Assembly (NCBI GenBank): GCA_017521065.1
Contig: JAFXEA010000073.1
Span: 1 to 12,982, forward strand
Reading direction: 5' to 3'
Length of the DNA: 12,982 bases
Source of the DNA: Kiritimatiellia bacterium
GTDB lineage: Bacteria > Verrucomicrobiota > Kiritimatiellia > RFP12 > UBA1067
The position numbers and the translations under genes are program-made. Below, piece by piece: positions 1-6,592 of this stretch; the first letter of the stretch is position 1, and every line of letters starts with the position of its first letter. A model generated the notes under the pieces. The model had not been told where the DNA came from. It saw only the letters and a program-made list of their open reading frames with translations, and did not search any database.

Positions 1-363
1 CTCGCAGGCCTTACCGATGAAGAGGCAAAGGAGTTCCTCGCAAGCTACGGACTGGAGGAATCCTCCCTCGACCGCACAATCAACCTTGCCTACAGCACGC
101 TCGGTCTTGCGTCCTACTTCACGGCAGGGCCGAAGGAGGCCCGCGCCTGGACATTCCGTCGCGGATGGAAGGCTCCGCAGTGCGCAGGTGTAATCCATAC
201 GGACTTCGAAAAGGGGTTCATCCGCGCAGAAGTGATAGCCTACGACGACTATGTGAAAAACGGCGGAGTCGCCGGTTCACGAGCGGCAGGCGCGTTGCGT
301 CCTGAGGGCAAAGAATACGAGATGAAAGACGGCGACGTGGTCGAATTCCTTTTCAGCAAATAG
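1..363 (+). CDS. ychF: Ribosome-binding ATPase YchF, C-terminal part (5' end outside window)
   Basis: Open from the first base to the TAG at 361-363, this encodes the last 120 residues of YchF, an Obg-family P-loop ATPase that binds ribosomes. The visible part covers the end of the ATPase/helical region and the C-terminal TGS domain. Diagnostic family blocks are YFTAGPKEARAWTFRRG, APQCAGVIHTDFEKGFIRAE and the end EGKEYEMKDGDVVEFLFSK, which align closely with my memory of the E. coli protein. The G domain with its Walker A lies upstream of the window. The gene is convergent with the minus-strand peptidase gene that ends at 432. It is a conserved housekeeping gene and shows nothing broken in the visible part. 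Confidence 0.96.
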   Translation, partial: LAGLTDEEAKEFLASYGLEESSLDRTINLAYSTLGLASYFTAGPKEARAWTFRRGWKAPQCAGVIHTDFEKGFIRAEVIAYDDYVKNGGVAGSRAAGALRPEGKEYEMKDGDVVEFLFSK

Positions 364-409
364 TATCAGTCCTTCTGGAGGATTCATCCCGGGATCGCAC
401 GTGAAGCCG

Positions 410-426
410 AAACCGCCGGGCGGTTT
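410..426. terminator. Hairpin between convergent genes, probable bidirectional terminator
   Basis: AAACCGC-CGG-GCGGTTT forms a 7-bp perfect stem with a 3-nt loop in the 68-bp gap between the stop of ychF (363) and the stop of the S66 peptidase gene (432). The stem ends in T residues when read on the plus strand and in A/T pairs on the other. This is compatible with termination in both directions, but the U-tract is short (TTTGT). A separate 10-bp palindrome, ATCCCGGGAT, sits at 386-395. Position supports the terminator call more than strength does. Confidence 0.55.
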
Positions 427-431
427 GTCAG

Positions 432-2240
432 TCATTGCTTCAGGATGCCGTCGGCGGTGATGGTTTTCCTGCGAAGAAAATCGATCGTGTAGCTGACGGA
501 GATGTGCCCGTAGGGATACTCCTCGTAAACCGGGCAGGTGACCTTGGCTGCAAGGTCTTTGCGCACCTGCGCCATCTTCTTTTTCCAATCCTTGAGCGCC
601 ATTCCGGAACGCCTGGCCTTGCTCTGCCCCATATCACCGAACACCACGCCGGCGCACTCCTTGAAATAGCCCTTTGAAACCAGTTCATCCAACATTGCGC
701 GCGTTTTCTCCGGCTCCCATACGGTTGTTTCGAGGAATACGATGCGGTCTTTCGTATCCGCCGCCCAGCCCATCTGCACACCCCTGAGGACGAGTGCAAT
801 GTGCCCACCGCACGCGAGACCTGAGCACGCGCCGGGACGCAATGCGCGAAGCTTCACATCCGGCATCGGCCCATCGTTGGCAATGGCCTTCGAAAGCCAT
901 TTGAAGGTCGAGGGCTGAGCGTAAAGGAACTGGCTGAGCGTAGGACCTGAGAAAGGATGTCCGGCATTCTCCTTGAGCATGGCGTTGAGAATCATCGTTA
1001 TGTTGCTGAAACCGAGAACACGCTGCTTGCGCGTACGCAGCTTCTCCCAGTTAAGCTTGCCGAGCAGCGACTCCGAGTCGCGTCCGCCGCGGGCGCAGAG
1101 CACCAGATCCACCTCCGGATCCATCCACGCCTGCTCAAAGTCCGCCACACGGTCTTCAACAGGCGCAACTGTATCGAAATTGAGACGCGGCATCACCTTT
1201 ACCTTGTAGCCTGCCGCTTTAAGCGCGGCTTTGCCACTATCAAAATTTGCCTTGCTCTGAATGCTTGCAGGCATCACAAGAGCGATGGTCTTGATGCTGT
1301 CAGGCAGACTTCCGGAAAAATCAAGTTTCCTTCCCTTGTACTCTCCGGGCTTTTTAGTGGCTGTCACGACGGCGCCATCTTCATCCTCCTGCACCTCTTT
1401 TCCCGTTATGTCGGTAAAGGTCTCGCCATCGAATTCATAGAACTCTATGCGCAGGCGCGGCGGATTGTTCTTGGGGTCCTTGCGCCAGCCCTTCATGTTG
1501 CCGCCAAGCGCACGAACCGCCATGAATACCGGCTTCTCGCGTTTCGATATGGACTTCGGAACGAGCGCAAAACCCTCCGCAAAGGACGGGGTCTTCAGTT
1601 TCTTGAAGGTCGTAAACTCCGGATCGGCGAGCGAAACGCCGCCGTAGTTCGCGCATATGAGCGACTTTCCGTCCGTTGCGAGAGCCTGTATTCCGTACTT
1701 GATCGCATAGCCGAAATCGAACTTCTGGTTGCCGCGGTCGCTGAGATCCAGCCCCAGACGCTTGATGCTGCACTCACGGTGCGGCTTCTTGCCGTAGCCG
1801 ATCGCGTAATAGACAGTATCTCCCAACACGCCGACGCAACCGGCCGTCTCCTGAAACGTCTTTTCGGCGACCTGATTGAGATCCTCATCCCATACGCGGA
1901 TAAGGCCGGGCTTGCCTTCCTTCATATCCTTCTGATCACGGATGATGAATGCGCCGTAGATCCTGCCGTCCGCACATGCGATTCCGCCAAGGTGACGGGG
2001 TGTTTCAACATGCTTGATCATCTTTCCATCCCAGCCGATCTTGGCAAGTCCTTCCTGATGGGACAGATAGATACCCTTCTCTGAACAGGCAAGACCCTGG
2101 ATGTGACCGGACTTAAGCAGCATATCGAATTCATGCGGAACCGTTTGGATCGCATTCATTTTAGCCGTCTCAGCCGAGACTGCCGTCGAGGCAAGGCCTA
2201 GTGCAACTGCAGCGAATATGTTCCTTACCTTCATTTTCAT
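432..2240 (-). CDS. Exported S66 (LD-carboxypeptidase/MccF-type) peptidase with N-terminal beta-propeller-like region
   Basis: This is a 602-residue protein. Residues 1-23 are a Sec signal peptide (basic start, hydrophobic core, cleavage after VSA). Residues about 45-280 show repeated short motifs of a beta-propeller type, such as GHIQGLACSEKGIYLS, HLGGIACADGRIYGAF and IQALATDGKSLICANYGG. Residues about 315-602 are a complete S66 peptidase domain: RGGRDSESLLGKLNW, nucleophile Ser412 in GFSNIT, Glu504 in IVFLE, and His579 in PYGHIS. These match the Ser-Glu-His triad of LdcA and MccF. S66 enzymes usually cleave an L,D-peptide bond of murein tetrapeptides, or detoxify microcin C-like peptides, in the cytoplasm, and are about 300 residues long. 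Export and the fused propeller are therefore unusual. The start is supported by a polypurine stretch (AAAGAAAGAGAG) directly before ATG. It lies 12 bp behind the phosphatase-fold gene, so they are probably co-transcribed. The substrate is unknown. Confidence 0.85.
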   Translation of the reverse strand: MKMKVRNIFAAVALGLASTAVSAETAKMNAIQTVPHEFDMLLKSGHIQGLACSEKGIYLSHQEGLAKIGWDGKMIKHVETPRHLGGIACADGRIYGAFIIRDQKDMKEGKPGLIRVWDEDLNQVAEKTFQETAGCVGVLGDTVYYAIGYGKKPHRECSIKRLGLDLSDRGNQKFDFGYAIKYGIQALATDGKSLICANYGGVSLADPEFTTFKKLKTPSFAEGFALVPKSISKREKPVFMAVRALGGNMKGWRKDPKNNPPRLRIEFYEFDGETFTDITGKEVQEDEDGAVVTATKKPGEYKGRKLDFSGSLPDSIKTIALVMPASIQSKANFDSGKAALKAAGYKVKVMPRLNFDTVAPVEDRVADFEQAWMDPEVDLVLCARGGRDSESLLGKLNWEKLRTRKQRVLGFSNITMILNAMLKENAGHPFSGPTLSQFLYAQPSTFKWLSKAIANDGPMPDVKLRALRPGACSGLACGGHIALVLRGVQMGWAADTKDRIVFLETTVWEPEKTRAMLDELVSKGYFKECAGVVFGDMGQSKARRSGMALKDWKKKMAQVRKDLAAKVTCPVYEEYPYGHISVSYTIDFLRRKTITADGILKQ

Positions 2241-2252
2241 CTCTCTTTCTTT
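2241..2252 (-). promoter_or_regulatory. Polypurine ribosome binding region of the S66 peptidase gene
   Basis: Read on the minus strand, the whole 12-bp gap between the upstream stop codon (TAA, 2253-2255) and the ATG at 2238-2240 is AAAGAAAGAGAG. The same 12-mer occurs at 7846-7857 just before the esterase start. This fixes the start codon and suggests translational coupling within the operon. It is a purine-rich rather than a canonical AGGAGG site. Confidence 0.6.
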
Positions 2253-3239
2253 TTACAGTTCGATCGTCGCCACAACGGGGAAATGGTCGGAAGGATAAAG
2301 CTTCTTTCCCGGACGGGAATCGTTGACCGTTCTGTAATCGATAACGCGGATGCCATCGGAAACGTAGATGTAGTCGATGCGCGCACCGTATTTCTCATAC
2401 GGGTGGAGTCCATTGGCATCCTTCATGGAATCAGGAGAACCCTTCTTGGCGTTGCGCATTTCCGACGGAGCCTGAAGCGCCTCCTTGATGGACACCTCCT
2501 GATCCACCCACTTCCAGCCTGAGAATGTCCGCCACGACCCCTTCTGCGGATTCTCAGAAACATAGAGCGCATCCTTCAGCTGCTCCTTGACCGCCTTAGC
2601 GGGCTCCTCCGTCTCACGGCAGTTGTGGTCGCCGGTGAAGACTATCGGCAGACCCGAACCGAACTTCTTCATCCGCTCTATGACAAGCAGCATTCCGTTC
2701 TTGCGCGCCAGCGCACTGATGTGATCGGTATGGACGTTGGCGAAGCAGAACTTCTTTCCGGTGGAACGGTCGCGCAGGATGAGATATGAGCAGACACGCG
2801 GACATGCGGCGCCCCAACCTTTGAGACCAGGGGTGTCAGGGGTCTCTGAAAGCCAGAACGTCCCCTTGTCGAGCGCCTCGAAACGGCTCTTGCGGTAGCA
2901 TACCGGCGAAGCCTCGCCGCTCGTCCGGTCGGCATTGCGATGCTCTCCCACAAACTCATAGTCGGCAAGATTTTCCCTAAGGAACTGCGCCTGATCAGGG
3001 CATACTTCCTGAAGGCCAAACACGTCAAGATCAAGTTTCTGAACAAGCGCGAGCAGATCCTCTTTGCGCTCCTTCCATGCATTTGGGGTGCCACGATCCG
3101 CGCCACCACCCCCGGAGAGACGAATATTGTACGATGCCACCTTGATCACGTCACGCGGAGCAGTCGCGCAACCGACAGCAAACATCAACGACGCAAGAAC
3201 TATTTTCAGACTCATTTTCATCTTCATTTCAATTTCCAT
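2253..3239 (-). CDS. Endonuclease/exonuclease/phosphatase-fold lipoprotein
   Basis: This protein has 328 residues from the first ATG. ATG codons at residues 5, 7 and 9 (MEIEMKMKMSLK) are alternative starts giving the same mature protein. Residues about 9-24 form a short lipoprotein signal (LMFAVGC) with Cys24 as the likely lipidated residue. The rest is a DNase I-like metal-dependent phosphoesterase fold: Asn38 in ASYNIR, Glu78 in GLQEV, His170 in NVHTDH, Asp204 and Asn206 in TGDHN (usually TGDFN), Asp289 in RIDYIYV, and the Asp318-His319 pair in SDHFPV. All catalytic positions are present. About 45 residues, roughly 236-285, look like a lengthened loop before RIDY. The family includes nucleases, sphingomyelinases, inositol phosphatases and others, so the substrate cannot be assigned. 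It is the first gene of a two-gene operon and probably faces the periplasm or the outside. Confidence 0.85.
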   Translation of the reverse strand: MEIEMKMKMSLKIVLASLMFAVGCATAPRDVIKVASYNIRLSGGGGADRGTPNAWKERKEDLLALVQKLDLDVFGLQEVCPDQAQFLRENLADYEFVGEHRNADRTSGEASPVCYRKSRFEALDKGTFWLSETPDTPGLKGWGAACPRVCSYLILRDRSTGKKFCFANVHTDHISALARKNGMLLVIERMKKFGSGLPIVFTGDHNCRETEEPAKAVKEQLKDALYVSENPQKGSWRTFSGWKWVDQEVSIKEALQAPSEMRNAKKGSPDSMKDANGLHPYEKYGARIDYIYVSDGIRVIDYRTVNDSRPGKKLYPSDHFPVVATIEL

Positions 3240-3283
3240 CCCCTAATCGGGACAGTCTCCTTTCTTTCTTTAACTTTCCGGAA

Positions 3284-3313
3284 ATGATACCATAAAACGA
3301 CTCTTTCCTTCAA
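3284..3313 (-). promoter_or_regulatory. Promoter of the phosphatase-S66 operon
   Basis: On the minus strand TTGAAG (3308-3313) is followed after 18 bp by TATCAT (3284-3289). A start site would fall near 3277, leaving a leader of about 40 nt. That leader carries AAAGGAG (around 3257-3263) and AGGGG immediately before the first ATG. The -35 hexamer overlaps the first copy of a 14-nt direct repeat. This is a sequence match only, without experimental support. Confidence 0.5.
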
Positions 3314-3347
3314 TCCCCAGTCTTGCAATTCAACAATCCCCAGTCTT
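3311..3347. repeat. 14-nt direct repeat, two copies
   Basis: CAATCCCCAGTCTT occurs at 3311-3324 and again, identical, at 3334-3347, a 23-bp period. The first copy overlaps the predicted -35 box of the phosphatase-S66 operon. It could be an operator pair, or simply part of the repeat-rich filler that continues to about 3640. Confidence 0.75.
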
Positions 3348-3483
3348 CCAAACCACGAAAATGAGAATACACATCGGATCAATTCTCGCGTAATGATGAG
3401 TAAAGCAATCTCTTTGCATAATTGCGCTCCTCCTTTAATTAGCGCAATATTATATCATATATAAGCAATTTCAAAACAACCCA

Positions 3484-3570
3484 AATCACATTTTATTGAC
3501 GAATATCCCCATGTCCAATCACATTTTCCTGACGAATATCCCCACATCCAATCACATTTTCTTGACGAAT
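3484..3570. repeat. 33-nt tandem repeat, about 2.6 copies
   Basis: Units run 3484-3516 and 3517-3549, with a partial unit at 3550-3570. Each begins AATCACATTTT, continues with TGACGAAT, and in the two full copies ends in ATCCCCA plus a variable TGTCC or CATCC. Copies differ at only a few bases. Because 33 is a multiple of 3, an open frame on the minus strand reads through it as an 11-residue repeat (IRQENVIGHGD). That frame has no other sign of coding. There are no spacers, so this is not a CRISPR array. Confidence 0.85.
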
Positions 3571-3607
3571 GCATTTATGAACCTCCCCTGAAATCCTCAC
3601 TGGCACA

Positions 3608-3642
3608 CCATTCCCCGTTCTCCATTCCCCAGTTCCCAATTG
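3608..3642. repeat. Degenerate heptanucleotide-periodic tract
   Basis: The tract divides into 7-mers CCATTCC, CCGTTCT, CCATTCC, CCAGTTC, CCAATTG. This gives a 14-nt near-repeat (3608-3621 and 3622-3635) plus a remnant. It resembles the short tandemly repeated repetitive (STRR) heptamers described in cyanobacteria, but here it is probably an independently arising intergenic tract. I see no coding or regulatory role. Confidence 0.5.
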
Positions 3643-3796
3643 GGTATTGGCATTGTTCCCAACCCACTTACAGCCTACGACAGGATTTACAAGATTACTG
3701 TGCGGACGAAATCTTGCCACCGACGGAGCAAATTCTGACGTGAATAAAGACAACCCTCAAATCGCCCAACATGCCCCTTAATCAAGCCCTTTTGAA

Positions 3797-3815
3797 GGGT
3801 ATGACCCTACAAAAA
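3797..3815 (+). repeat. Left copy of an inverted motif flanking the GH28-ATPase segment
   Basis: Here the plus strand reads GGGTATGACCCTACAAAAA. The reverse complement of 6670-6689 reads GGGTTCTAACCCTACAAAAA. The 12-mer ACCCTACAAAAA is identical and the GGGT arm is conserved, with one extra base in the loop. The two copies face each other across about 2.9 kb. They could be terminal inverted repeats, or two copies of a small dispersed hairpin repeat. A 12-nt match alone is expected by chance in a window this long, so the conserved hairpin arms carry the argument. Confidence 0.45.
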
Positions 3816-3930
3816 GAAAGTGAAAATATTCAATTAATCGAATATCTACCCGCTATTTTTAACTTATCTCATCTTATTGAAGGGTGTGTCCCTTGATTTT
3901 CCTATCAAATGACAGTCACATCTGTGAACC

Positions 3931-5256
3931 CTACCGCACACGCTCCCACCCGTCAGTTTTGTTTACCGCCAGCTTCTCTTCCTTCGGCATGGCGGTCGAA
4001 ACCTCAAAGCCATCAAATACAATCCCTTTGGCGGAGTTGACGATAATCGCCTCGGGATTCTGAATCTCACCTTTGACATTCTCGAAACTGACGTTCTCAA
4101 CCTGCGTAAAGCCGTTTCCCTGAATGCGGATAGGACGCGCACCTCTGATTTTCAGATTTCGAAATGTAGTGTTGCCGAAAGATCTGAGCTTTATGCCAGA
4201 CTCCACAAGAAACGTCAATGGACCTGATTTCACGTCAATGTCGCAATCCTCGACAAGGATGTTTTCCATCGCGAGATTGCCATGGTCACCATCCTGCAGA
4301 TACCGAACCGGATTTATGGATACGATACCATTGAATCCGCTAATCTTCAGCCGCCGGAAGATGCCGTTTCTTATCGTTCCATCAGAGGGACACCCCAACC
4401 TTACAGCCTGGCAATTGCTTGAAAGCGTGCAATCCTCGACTATCATATCCTCGCAAAGCGCACTATCCCCGTTCGGGCTGATGATGGAACGCATGACAAT
4501 GCAGTCATCACCTGTTCGCAAATCGCAGTTGCGGATGCGAATCTTTCTGCACCCGTCGATATGGAAGCCATCGTTGTTGATCATCTTCTGATCGGCATGG
4601 ATTTTCACACGCTCGAATTCCAGATTCTCGCACATGCGCATCCAGCATGTCCAGCCAGGACTGTCCTTAAACGTGATATCGGAAAAACGTACGTTGCGGC
4701 AACCGACGAACTGAATCATGCGAGTGCGCGGAGCCTTGGGCTTGGCGTACATCCTCGCTACGGTATTCGTGTCATAGAATCCGGGGCCTTGTCCATCAAT
4801 GATACCTCCGCCAGTTATGCAGACATTGGTCTGAAAGAGGCACGAGATGAAAACCTTGTTCGACTTCTCCGGACTCTTCCCGATGCGCCTGTCGATCACA
4901 TCGTCATAGCAAGAGGCATTGTCGCCGCCCAATATGACAGCCCCTTCTGGAACTATGAGCGTAACATTCGATTTAAGATGGAGAGTCCCGCTGGGATAGA
5001 CCGCACGTTCAAGCCGTACATTGCCTCCGCCAGCATTGTGAACGGCATCAATGGCGGCTTGAATCGCCTTCCCCGTATGCGCCGACGGCGTCTTTTCAAA
5101 TGCACTTCCAAGGCCCGCCGCCCAAGCCTGCATGCAGCACACCGATACAATCGGCATCAAAAACCTGCCGATATGTCGCAAACCAATAAATTGGCAGCTA
5201 TTTTCTCCTGATCCATTCTCTCGTGTCATGATTATCGCCTGATGCCTATGATTCAT
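3931..5256 (-). CDS. Exported GH28-like (polygalacturonase fold) right-handed beta-helix protein
   Basis: This protein has 441 residues. The N-terminus to about residue 47 ends in a hydrophobic stretch (FLMPIVSVCCMQAWA) that looks like a signal peptide with a long n-region. The downstream ATG at residue 34, preceded by GGCAGG, is an alternative start. TGKAIQAAIDAVHNAGGGNV (61-80) is the usual opening of pectate-lyase-superfamily helices, and ITGGGIIDGQG follows at about 147. Residues 227-229 (NND) and 249-251 (GDD) correspond to GH28 motifs NTD and (G/Q)DD, so all three candidate catalytic aspartates (229, 250, 251) are present. The GHG histidine motif is replaced by NCQAVRLG and no RIK motif is seen. 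GH28 enzymes cut pectic galacturonans, but these losses make a different substrate likely. It is divergent from the ATPase gene and has its own promoter at 5287-5316. Confidence 0.8.
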   Translation of the reverse strand: MNHRHQAIIMTRENGSGENSCQFIGLRHIGRFLMPIVSVCCMQAWAAGLGSAFEKTPSAHTGKAIQAAIDAVHNAGGGNVRLERAVYPSGTLHLKSNVTLIVPEGAVILGGDNASCYDDVIDRRIGKSPEKSNKVFISCLFQTNVCITGGGIIDGQGPGFYDTNTVARMYAKPKAPRTRMIQFVGCRNVRFSDITFKDSPGWTCWMRMCENLEFERVKIHADQKMINNDGFHIDGCRKIRIRNCDLRTGDDCIVMRSIISPNGDSALCEDMIVEDCTLSSNCQAVRLGCPSDGTIRNGIFRRLKISGFNGIVSINPVRYLQDGDHGNLAMENILVEDCDIDVKSGPLTFLVESGIKLRSFGNTTFRNLKIRGARPIRIQGNGFTQVENVSFENVKGEIQNPEAIIVNSAKGIVFDGFEVSTAMPKEEKLAVNKTDGWERVR

Positions 5257-5286
5257 AACTATTGTATCCTCATAAAATTTCGTCCC

Positions 5287-5316
5287 ATGGTATCATGTAA
5301 CAACACCTGATGTCAA
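5287..5316 (-). promoter_or_regulatory. Promoter of the GH28-like gene
   Basis: On the minus strand a perfect TTGACA (5311-5316) is followed after 18 bp by TACCAT (5287-5292). Transcription would begin around 5280. The leader then carries GAGG 11 nt before the ATG at 5254-5256, supporting that start. The predicted start-site region contains GACGAAATTTT (minus strand, 5274-5284), which recurs in the divergent ATPase promoter. Confidence 0.6.
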
Positions 5317-5358
5317 TGTAAAAAAACGTACTTTGGCAAAGTAGACGCGAAAGTTCAC

Positions 5359-5389
5359 GACGAAATTTTCGTCGCTAAATTTTCGTCGC
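5359..5389. promoter_or_regulatory. Palindrome and direct repeat at the ATPase promoter (candidate operator)
   Basis: GACGAAA-T-TTTCGTC (5359-5373) is a perfect 7-bp inverted repeat. AAATTTTCGTCGC is present twice, at 5363-5375 and 5377-5389, with a 14-bp period. The second copy covers the expected -35 position for the TATAAT box at 5406-5411. Such placement is typical of binding sites for a dimeric regulator, but no regulator gene is visible nearby. Confidence 0.6.
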
Positions 5390-5418
5390 AGAACTGGTTT
5401 TATGATATAATTTTGCAC
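5383..5418 (+). promoter_or_regulatory. Promoter of the ATPase gene, probably giving a leaderless mRNA
   Basis: TATAAT (5406-5411) is a perfect -10 hexamer ending only 7 bases before the ATG at 5419-5421. With a usual -10 to start-site distance, transcription would begin at or within a base or two of the ATG. No Shine-Dalgarno-like purine run precedes the ATG. The -35 position (about 5383-5388, TCGTCG) is a poor match and lies in the direct repeat, which suggests dependence on an activator or weak basal activity. Confidence 0.6.
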
Positions 5419-6540
5419 ATGAAACTTGACAATCCCTTTCTAATTCGCGGCTATGCAGGGCCGTCCTACTTCTGTGACCGTACCGAAGAGACGCAAAAAC
5501 TGGTCTCCGCAATCTCCAACGGCAGGGATGTTACACTCGTCGCGCCTCGACGCTACGGCAAGACAGGTCTAATTCATAATGCTTTTCAAATTCTCGACAA
5601 AACCCATGCAACGGTCTATCTCGACATTTTCGCAATTGAAGACCTCACAACATTCGTGCAGACGTTTGCCGCCGCCGTCCTTGACAGGCTCGACTCCCCT
5701 GCCGAACGCATCGGACGAAAACTCCTCACTTTCTTCAAAAGCTGCCGCCCGACGCTGACACCAAAGGACGACGGCTCCTTCGTCTTTTCATTTGACCTCG
5801 CGCCCAATCAGGCCAAGGCAACACTGAAGGATTTGTTCGATTACATCGCGTCACGCAAACGCAAAGTCGTCATTGCAATTGATGAGTTCCAGCAGATTCG
5901 CGAGTTTCCTGAAAAAGGCACAGAAGCACTTCTCAGAAGTTACATCCAATTCGTTCCCAACGCACATTTCATATTCGCCGGATCCAGGAAGCACATGATG
6001 GACGCAATGTTCGTCTCGCCAAAGGGACCCTTCTACCAAAGCACGCAGCTTATGGAGCTTTCCACAATCGATTCCGGAAAATACGCTGAATTCGCGGCAG
6101 GTTTTTTCCTCCACGACAGGCGCACCTTCTCAAACGAGGCATTTCACCATCTCTACGAACGCTTCGACGGAATAACGTGGTATATACAGAGCATTCTCAA
6201 CCGCGTGTGGACGCATGGCGGCGGATTCGATTCTGCACAGCAGGTCGATGACACAGTGGAGGATCTCGTAGCTGAATCGGAATCGTTCTACTTCGACCTT
6301 TTGCGTAGCCAAACATCCGCCGAACAGTCCATCCTGAAGGCTGTAGGCAGAGAGGGGGTTGTAAAATCCATATCCGGCGGAGATTTCATCAGCCGCAACA
6401 AGCTCCCCGCAGCATCCACCATCCGTTCCGCCGCAGCCAAACTGACAGAGCGGGATCTCCTCTGTCGGTCGGAAGCGGGATATGTCGTCTATGATAGATT
6501 CTTCGGCCTTTGGCTTAAACGATTGAACGCTTGTAAATAG
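5419..6540 (+). CDS. P-loop ATPase of the ATPase_2 (COG1672-like, STAND/AAA-type) family
   Basis: This protein has 373 residues from ATG 5419; an in-frame TTG two codons upstream is less likely. NPFLIRGYAGPSYFCDRTEE at the N-terminus is the usual family opening. Walker A is the variant APRRYGKT (residues 42-49, Lys48), Walker B is VVIAIDEF (150-157, Asp155-Glu156), and FIFAGSRKHMM (184-194) fits a sensor strand. Residues about 300-369 resemble the C-terminal winged-helix part (STIRSAAAKLTERDLL, then YVVYDRFFGLWLKR), suggesting nucleic-acid or protein recognition. No signal peptide, membrane segment or nuclease domain is present. Such ATPases occur in many copies in archaea and anaerobic bacteria and their roles are mostly unknown. 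It stands alone, divergent from the GH28-like gene and convergent with the esterase gene. It is followed by a repeat array, which hints at a self-contained cassette. Confidence 0.85.
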   Translation: MKLDNPFLIRGYAGPSYFCDRTEETQKLVSAISNGRDVTLVAPRRYGKTGLIHNAFQILDKTHATVYLDIFAIEDLTTFVQTFAAAVLDRLDSPAERIGRKLLTFFKSCRPTLTPKDDGSFVFSFDLAPNQAKATLKDLFDYIASRKRKVVIAIDEFQQIREFPEKGTEALLRSYIQFVPNAHFIFAGSRKHMMDAMFVSPKGPFYQSTQLMELSTIDSGKYAEFAAGFFLHDRRTFSNEAFHHLYERFDGITWYIQSILNRVWTHGGGFDSAQQVDDTVEDLVAESESFYFDLLRSQTSAEQSILKAVGREGVVKSISGGDFISRNKLPAASTIRSAAAKLTERDLLCRSEAGYVVYDRFFGLWLKRLNACK

Positions 6541-6592
6541 CAGGAATGTGTACTCCAGTTTTGCTGCAAGTTGTCCTGTACGCCTAAATGAA

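Larger units (their letters stand above)
3240..3930. other. Gene-free, AT-rich, repeat-rich intergenic region
   Basis: This is about 690 bp between the start of the phosphatase-fold gene and the stop of the GH28-like gene. It holds the operon promoter, three separate short repeat families, an AT-rich quasi-palindrome at 3826-3845 (ATATTC-AATTAATC-GAATAT) and several G-tract hairpins: CCCTT-TTG-AAGGG at 3787-3799, AGGGT-ATG-ACCCT at 3796-3808, AAGGG-TGTGT-CCCTT at 3880-3894 and TCACA-TC-TGTGA near 3917-3928. The hairpins follow the GH28-like stop when read on the minus strand, but none has a U-tract, so termination is uncertain. The only frame of any length, 3493-3753 minus, is built from the repeats and is not convincing as a gene. 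Confidence 0.7.

Noticed and set aside
957..2084. A 375-codon plus-strand open frame
   Set aside because: It is entirely antisense to the S66 peptidase gene, whose motifs and signal peptide are clear. The frame has no recognisable domain and is explained by GC-biased codon positions.
3484..3570. CRISPR array
   Set aside because: The repeats are directly adjacent with no unique spacers and there is no cas gene.
3493..3753. Possible 86-residue protein with an 11-residue repeat
   Set aside because: It is made from the 33-nt tandem repeat and the heptamer-like tract. It has no good ribosome site, signal or domain, and is better explained as noncoding repeat.
3880..3894. Terminator of the GH28-like gene (AAGGG-TGTGT-CCCTT)
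   Set aside because: The 5-bp stem has no U-tract in the direction of the gene, so it is kept only as a hairpin note.
4561..5211. A 216-codon plus-strand open frame
   Set aside because: It is antisense to the GH28-like gene, which carries conserved motifs in its own frame.
5419..6540. The ATPase as a transposition or known defence protein
   Set aside because: No transposase, nuclease, TIR or other effector domain is visible, and no partner gene is encoded beside it. Only the ATPase family can be supported.
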